A stretch of 22,762 nucleotides of DNA from Penium margaritaceum. Taxonomy: Eukaryota; Streptophyta; Zygnematophyceae; Desmidiales; Peniaceae. Below, in pieces: positions 19,876 through 22,762 of this stretch (positions are counted from its first letter, which is position 1; each line of letters begins with the position of its first letter). The translations under genes and the position numbers were made by a program. Where the stretch lies: the NCBI GenBank assembly GCA_023375785.1, contig SZWC01004756.1, positions 80,745 through 103,506 of the forward strand, read 5' to 3'. The notes beneath the pieces are model-generated. The model saw only the letters and a program-made list of their open reading frames with translations, searched no databases and was not told the origin of the DNA.

Positions 19876-20954
19876 CGCGAGGCTGGTTGCTTTCATTTTC
19901 GGTCGGTCGCGTTCCACCATCGGTACTGCTCGTTCTGTCCGCGAGGTTCTTGTTCAACAAAATTCGAATCTCAGAAATTAGAGCAATGGATAAACTGATT
20001 TGGTTCGGCCTTCCACCGTCCAACGAATCACGGTCGAGGTTTAGCTGGATCCCTCTAGACATGACGGGATACATACGCCTTGTGGCCGGTCAGGAAAAAT
20101 TGTTGCATTGTTCTTCACTCGGACTATGAAAGTCTTCACGTAACATTGAGCAGCGCATGTGTCCGGTCTTGGCCCAACAATCTGCGACCGCTACCAAAGC
20201 CGACCACGATCAGCCCAACCCAAGTCGATGCACGTGCAGCTATTTAACCTGAGAGGATCAACCGCACATGCGGCGAATCTCGTCGAAGGAAAGCAGCTTT
20301 GCACGCCTGTGTTGTCGCCTCCAAGCTGTATCTGGGACGCTTTTGCAAGCTAGGTGAGGTGCAACGCTCGTCCCCCCCTAACGCCGCCGGCCTGTGGCTT
20401 CAGTAAACCAGGTCGCTCTCGGATTTTGCATAGCCCTGAAGGCCGTGGAGCTGTTGCGGAGTCATTGGTCGTACATTTGTCGCTCGAATGCGTCACGAAC
20501 GAGCTCTGCCTCGTTTCTCGATTTCATTTCGCGTGCGAAAATCGGCGGTGGCCCGATTTCGGGGGCTCGCAATCTGCATGTGACCAAGCGGCAAAACATC
20601 GATTTGCGGCGGTCGATGCCCATGTTGTTCGGACCACAACGGCCTGAAGCATTTTCGTTGGGACATCGTAGATGGCGCGGCGGACGAGTGAGGTCATTGT
20701 GGCCGTGGCTGGGAAGGGGTGAAGATCGTCTGAGTGAAAATCCACTCGCATGCTTACTCACGCAGTCCGTTCGTCGATGGTTAGGCTGTCGCGGAAGTGA
20801 GCGGAGGACACCGACTTCACCATTGGCGTATCCCGCATTATCATGTCCGTGCTGCAATACATCGATGATTGCGGATGGTAGCGAACTCGGAAGTGAGTGA
20901 ATGGACGTGTTTCACCCCCATTCGGGGCACAAAATTTCCAGGATCCTCAGATAG
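19876..20954. other. GC-richer region with overlapping open frames, no gene recognised
   Basis: Several frames are open on both strands between 20159 and 20900, the longest being 168 codons on plus (20394-20900, opening at GTG) and 131 on minus (20462-20857). Open frames in many registers at once are expected in GC-rich DNA, and no product is recognisable. A CACGTG G-box core lies at 20231-20236, four bases before TATTTAA (20241-20247). A GTGAGG splice-donor-like site follows CTAG at 20354. Confidence 0.4.
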
Positions 20955-21021
20955 TGACGTCATAATTGAGTAGGTGAGATTTCCTCGCCCACTTACCCCT
21001 TCCCAGTTACGGCCTATAAAA
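20955..21021 (+). promoter_or_regulatory. Candidate core promoter: TGACGTCA and CTATAAAA
   Basis: A perfect palindromic TGACGTCA (20955-20962), the bZIP C-box/CRE type, lies about 50 bp upstream of CTATAAAA (21014-21021) in the sense direction. Transcription would start near 21045-21055. Downstream are clustered ATGs (21042, 21046, 21053), the first two closed at once by stops, and no convincing coding frame. It may drive a non-coding RNA, or be chance. Confidence 0.35.
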
Positions 21022-22103
21022 TTCATCGAACACCACCTCCAATGAATGAGTGAATGTTGATAAGCAAGAAGAGATGGGGCTGTCGTCGCACGAGAAGTGC
21101 TCTTGCCTATCCTACTATCGTAGAAGACAATTCGCCACGCGTCAGTCAGCCACGATGGCTCCCTTAGCCCACAAATCGTCTAGGTTCATGTCGCAACGCA
21201 ACAACCTTCAAAATGGGCAGGGGACGAAAACCTGGGGCGGAAAGGCAGCGCAACCACCGCGTCGGAAAAAGAACCTGATCCATCTAGATTGGGTACACTT
21301 GCCGTATACCCACTGTCATCGCAACAAACATACACATTCCTTATTTTCCGCAGAAAATGCGTAGGATGGTCATTTTGACAGACAAATACGTACGTCCACA
21401 AAATGCAGAAAATACTTTTAAGGGCCACTGTTCAAAAATAATTCTCCAGATGTCCACCGAGCTAAACATCGTATGGGGAACAATTTCATTCTCTGCATAC
21501 CCACTTTGACACTCCACCGAAATACGCTCGACGACATGCTAAGAAAACCGTAGTCACTCACGAAATCACAAATTAGGTCCAGTATGCTAATACGTTTCCT
21601 TTCAAAAAATCATATATCGAGAGTTAAAAACGAATTACATGCTCATTTTGCATCTCTTACCACGTTTTTGCAATGAATGTATTAGTCTATTATTCTCAAG
21701 TATTTAACCTGTAAAACACGGCCGCCGTCGGATGACCAAGTCGAAGGAGCGGAAGACTTTGGCATGATTAATTTTCGTTGTGCTATCTGTTCAAATTTAT
21801 CTCTATGAAAAAGTAACAACGTAAAAGTCATAGTCGAAAGAAATAGCAAGAATAGACATGCACTTTTCCCTTACTACTGCTTGACATCCTCGTCTTACGT
21901 CCAATTGAAGGATCGAACGCCCACAAACCACAGACACTATGAAGTTGCTCTTCTTTGGTTGTGTGTGATCGACGACGATTTGGAAAAAAGAAAGAGGTCT
22001 CCCTTCCAGCTTATCGGCGTGCAATGCCTCGTATGATAGGCCACGCCAATTTTTTTTAATATGCGCACAACTGTCCCACGGTGTGCGCAATAGAAGTGAG
22101 CAC
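21022..22103. other. Spacer downstream of the candidate promoter
   Basis: No gene recognised. A frame at 21050-21364 opens at GTG; from its first ATG it is about 96 codons, basic, without domains. 21430-22100 is AT-richer and featureless. Confidence 0.45.
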
Positions 22104-22196
22104 AATGCCAACGAGGACCAACGGGCTGGCAAGCGACAGCGAGCCCCGCTCGACTCCCTATTTGGCTAGTCCTCGTCGGCAAATGCCAACGAGGAC
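22104..22196. repeat. Direct and inverted copies of AATGCCAACGAGGAC
   Basis: Two exact direct copies of AATGCCAACGAGGAC at 22104-22118 and 22182-22196, and one inverted copy (TAGTCCTCGTCGGCA, 22167-22181) directly beside the second. Together the last two form a 13-bp hairpin with one mismatch and a 2-base loop (22169-22196). Multiple short copies in both orientations resemble subterminal repeats of DNA transposons, where transposase binds; this is inference. Confidence 0.6.
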
Positions 22197-22305
22197 TATA
22201 CGGCTGACAACCGGACGAGGTCCGATCGACAGCTCGCCATTTTTTTTGGCACTCTTCTCAAGTTGACGACATCGACATGAGACATATGCCCAAAAGCAAT
22301 TGACG

Positions 22306-22364
22306 TCGACGTCGACTCGGCGTCCATTTTTGCGCTCATAAGATAGATATCGAGTCGACGTCGA
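22306..22364. repeat. Perfect 14-bp inverted repeat of GACGTCGAC type
   Basis: TCGACGTCGACTCG (22306-22319) and its exact reverse complement (22351-22364), spaced by 31 bp. The arms share GACGTCGACTC with the foldback at 5275-5396, so the two may belong to one family of small inverted-repeat elements. Confidence 0.7.
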
Positions 22365-22520
22365 AAAACATTTTTTGTGTGTGAGAGACATTTCACAAAA
22401 ACAATTACGTCGCTGAATTGTTTTTCACATTGTAGCAAACTGAAGTGAACAGTTTAAAGTGAACAAAATTGTTCTGCTCATTAACGCAACGAACGAGCGT
22501 AATCCTCAGAGAGAAACTAT

Positions 22521-22607
22521 GCAGCAGGTTGGGGCAGCAGCGTTGTTGATGCAGCGTGCGGGCTTCCACGCTCGTTGCTTAAGTGAGCTGCCCCCTCAAT
22601 CTGCTGC
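22521..22607 (+). ncRNA. Strong stem-loop of about 87 nt, pre-miRNA-like or transposon hairpin
   Basis: The arm GCAGCAGGTTGGGGCAGC (22521-22538) pairs with 22587-22607: 11 pairs with one G.U, a 3-base bulge, then 7 more pairs. Inside is a second stem AGCGTG/CACGCT (22553-22558 with 22567-22572) closing an 8-base loop. Size and near-continuous pairing are in the range of plant microRNA precursors, although inverted-repeat transposon ends look the same. A 75-codon frame (22459-22686) runs across it, but the hairpin explains the sequence better. Confidence 0.35.
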
Positions 22608-22762
22608 TCTAGAGTCTAAGTCTGGAAGCTCTGGGTTTTGTTACTCAGAAACGCGCGCGCCAGAGTTAGCGCCAGAAAGCAGCTGAAAACTGGTAATGAC
22701 TGATTAGGAATGAAGAATGAACAACAATGGGAGACCCCTCTAAGTTCTAGGCCCCCCCCCCC
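22608..22762. other. Right edge, ending in a poly-C run
   Basis: No gene recognised. The last 11 bases are C (22752-22762), which may continue beyond the window. Confidence 0.6.

Noticed and set aside
20394..20900. 168-codon plus-strand frame
   Set aside because: Opens at GTG, overlaps equally open frames on both strands in GC-rich DNA, and has no recognisable domain.
21050..21364. 104-codon plus frame below the candidate promoter
   Set aside because: Its start is GTG; earlier ATGs in the presumed leader close quickly and the product is basic low-information sequence.

Overview
The window looks like nuclear DNA from a streptophyte, probably a land plant with a repeat-rich genome. Three things point there: an 8.3 kb Ty1/Copia LTR retrotransposon whose primer-binding site resembles the 3' end of plant initiator tRNA-Met; in-frame stops in that element that are mostly TAG at Gln-like positions, as expected from decay of CHG-methylated cytosine; and very low gene density with long AT-rich spacers. 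No gene allows the species to be named. Most open frames in the window are short, start at GTG or lie antisense, so I do not treat them as genes.

Layout. 1-357: a (TGGCG)n pentamer array, cut by the window edge. 358-2140: GC-richer DNA with a compact foldback element (818-1016), one believable small coding exon on the minus strand (1431-1610, a single-pass membrane peptide) and a GGT/CTG triplet tract upstream of it. 2141-6186: AT-rich DNA without a recognisable gene, holding a diverged tandem repeat of about 413 bp (4165-5150) and a long inverted repeat (5275-5396). 6187-14533: the degenerate Copia element in minus orientation, with LTRs of 1149 and 1156 bp, PBS, gag, protease, integrase, RT/RNase H remnants and polypurine tract. 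It also has about 1.5 kb of extra sequence between pol and the 3' LTR, which holds an uninterrupted 152-codon frame. 14534-19690: very AT-rich, A-rich on the left and T-rich on the right, no recognised gene. 19690-22762: GC-richer DNA with several strong hairpins and inverted repeats, a possible core promoter (TGACGTCA plus CTATAAAA), and a poly-C run at the right edge.

How it works together. The only system I can reconstruct is the Copia element, and it is dead: gag and pol are full of stops, the second zinc-knuckle cysteine is replaced, the first RT catalytic Asp is Asn, and the RT palm segment with the second catalytic motif is deleted. The LTRs differ clearly, so the insertion is old. The points most worth following are the TAG-dominated decay, the intact frame downstream of pol, the paired CATGCATG motifs in both LTRs, and the hairpins in the GC-rich flanks.
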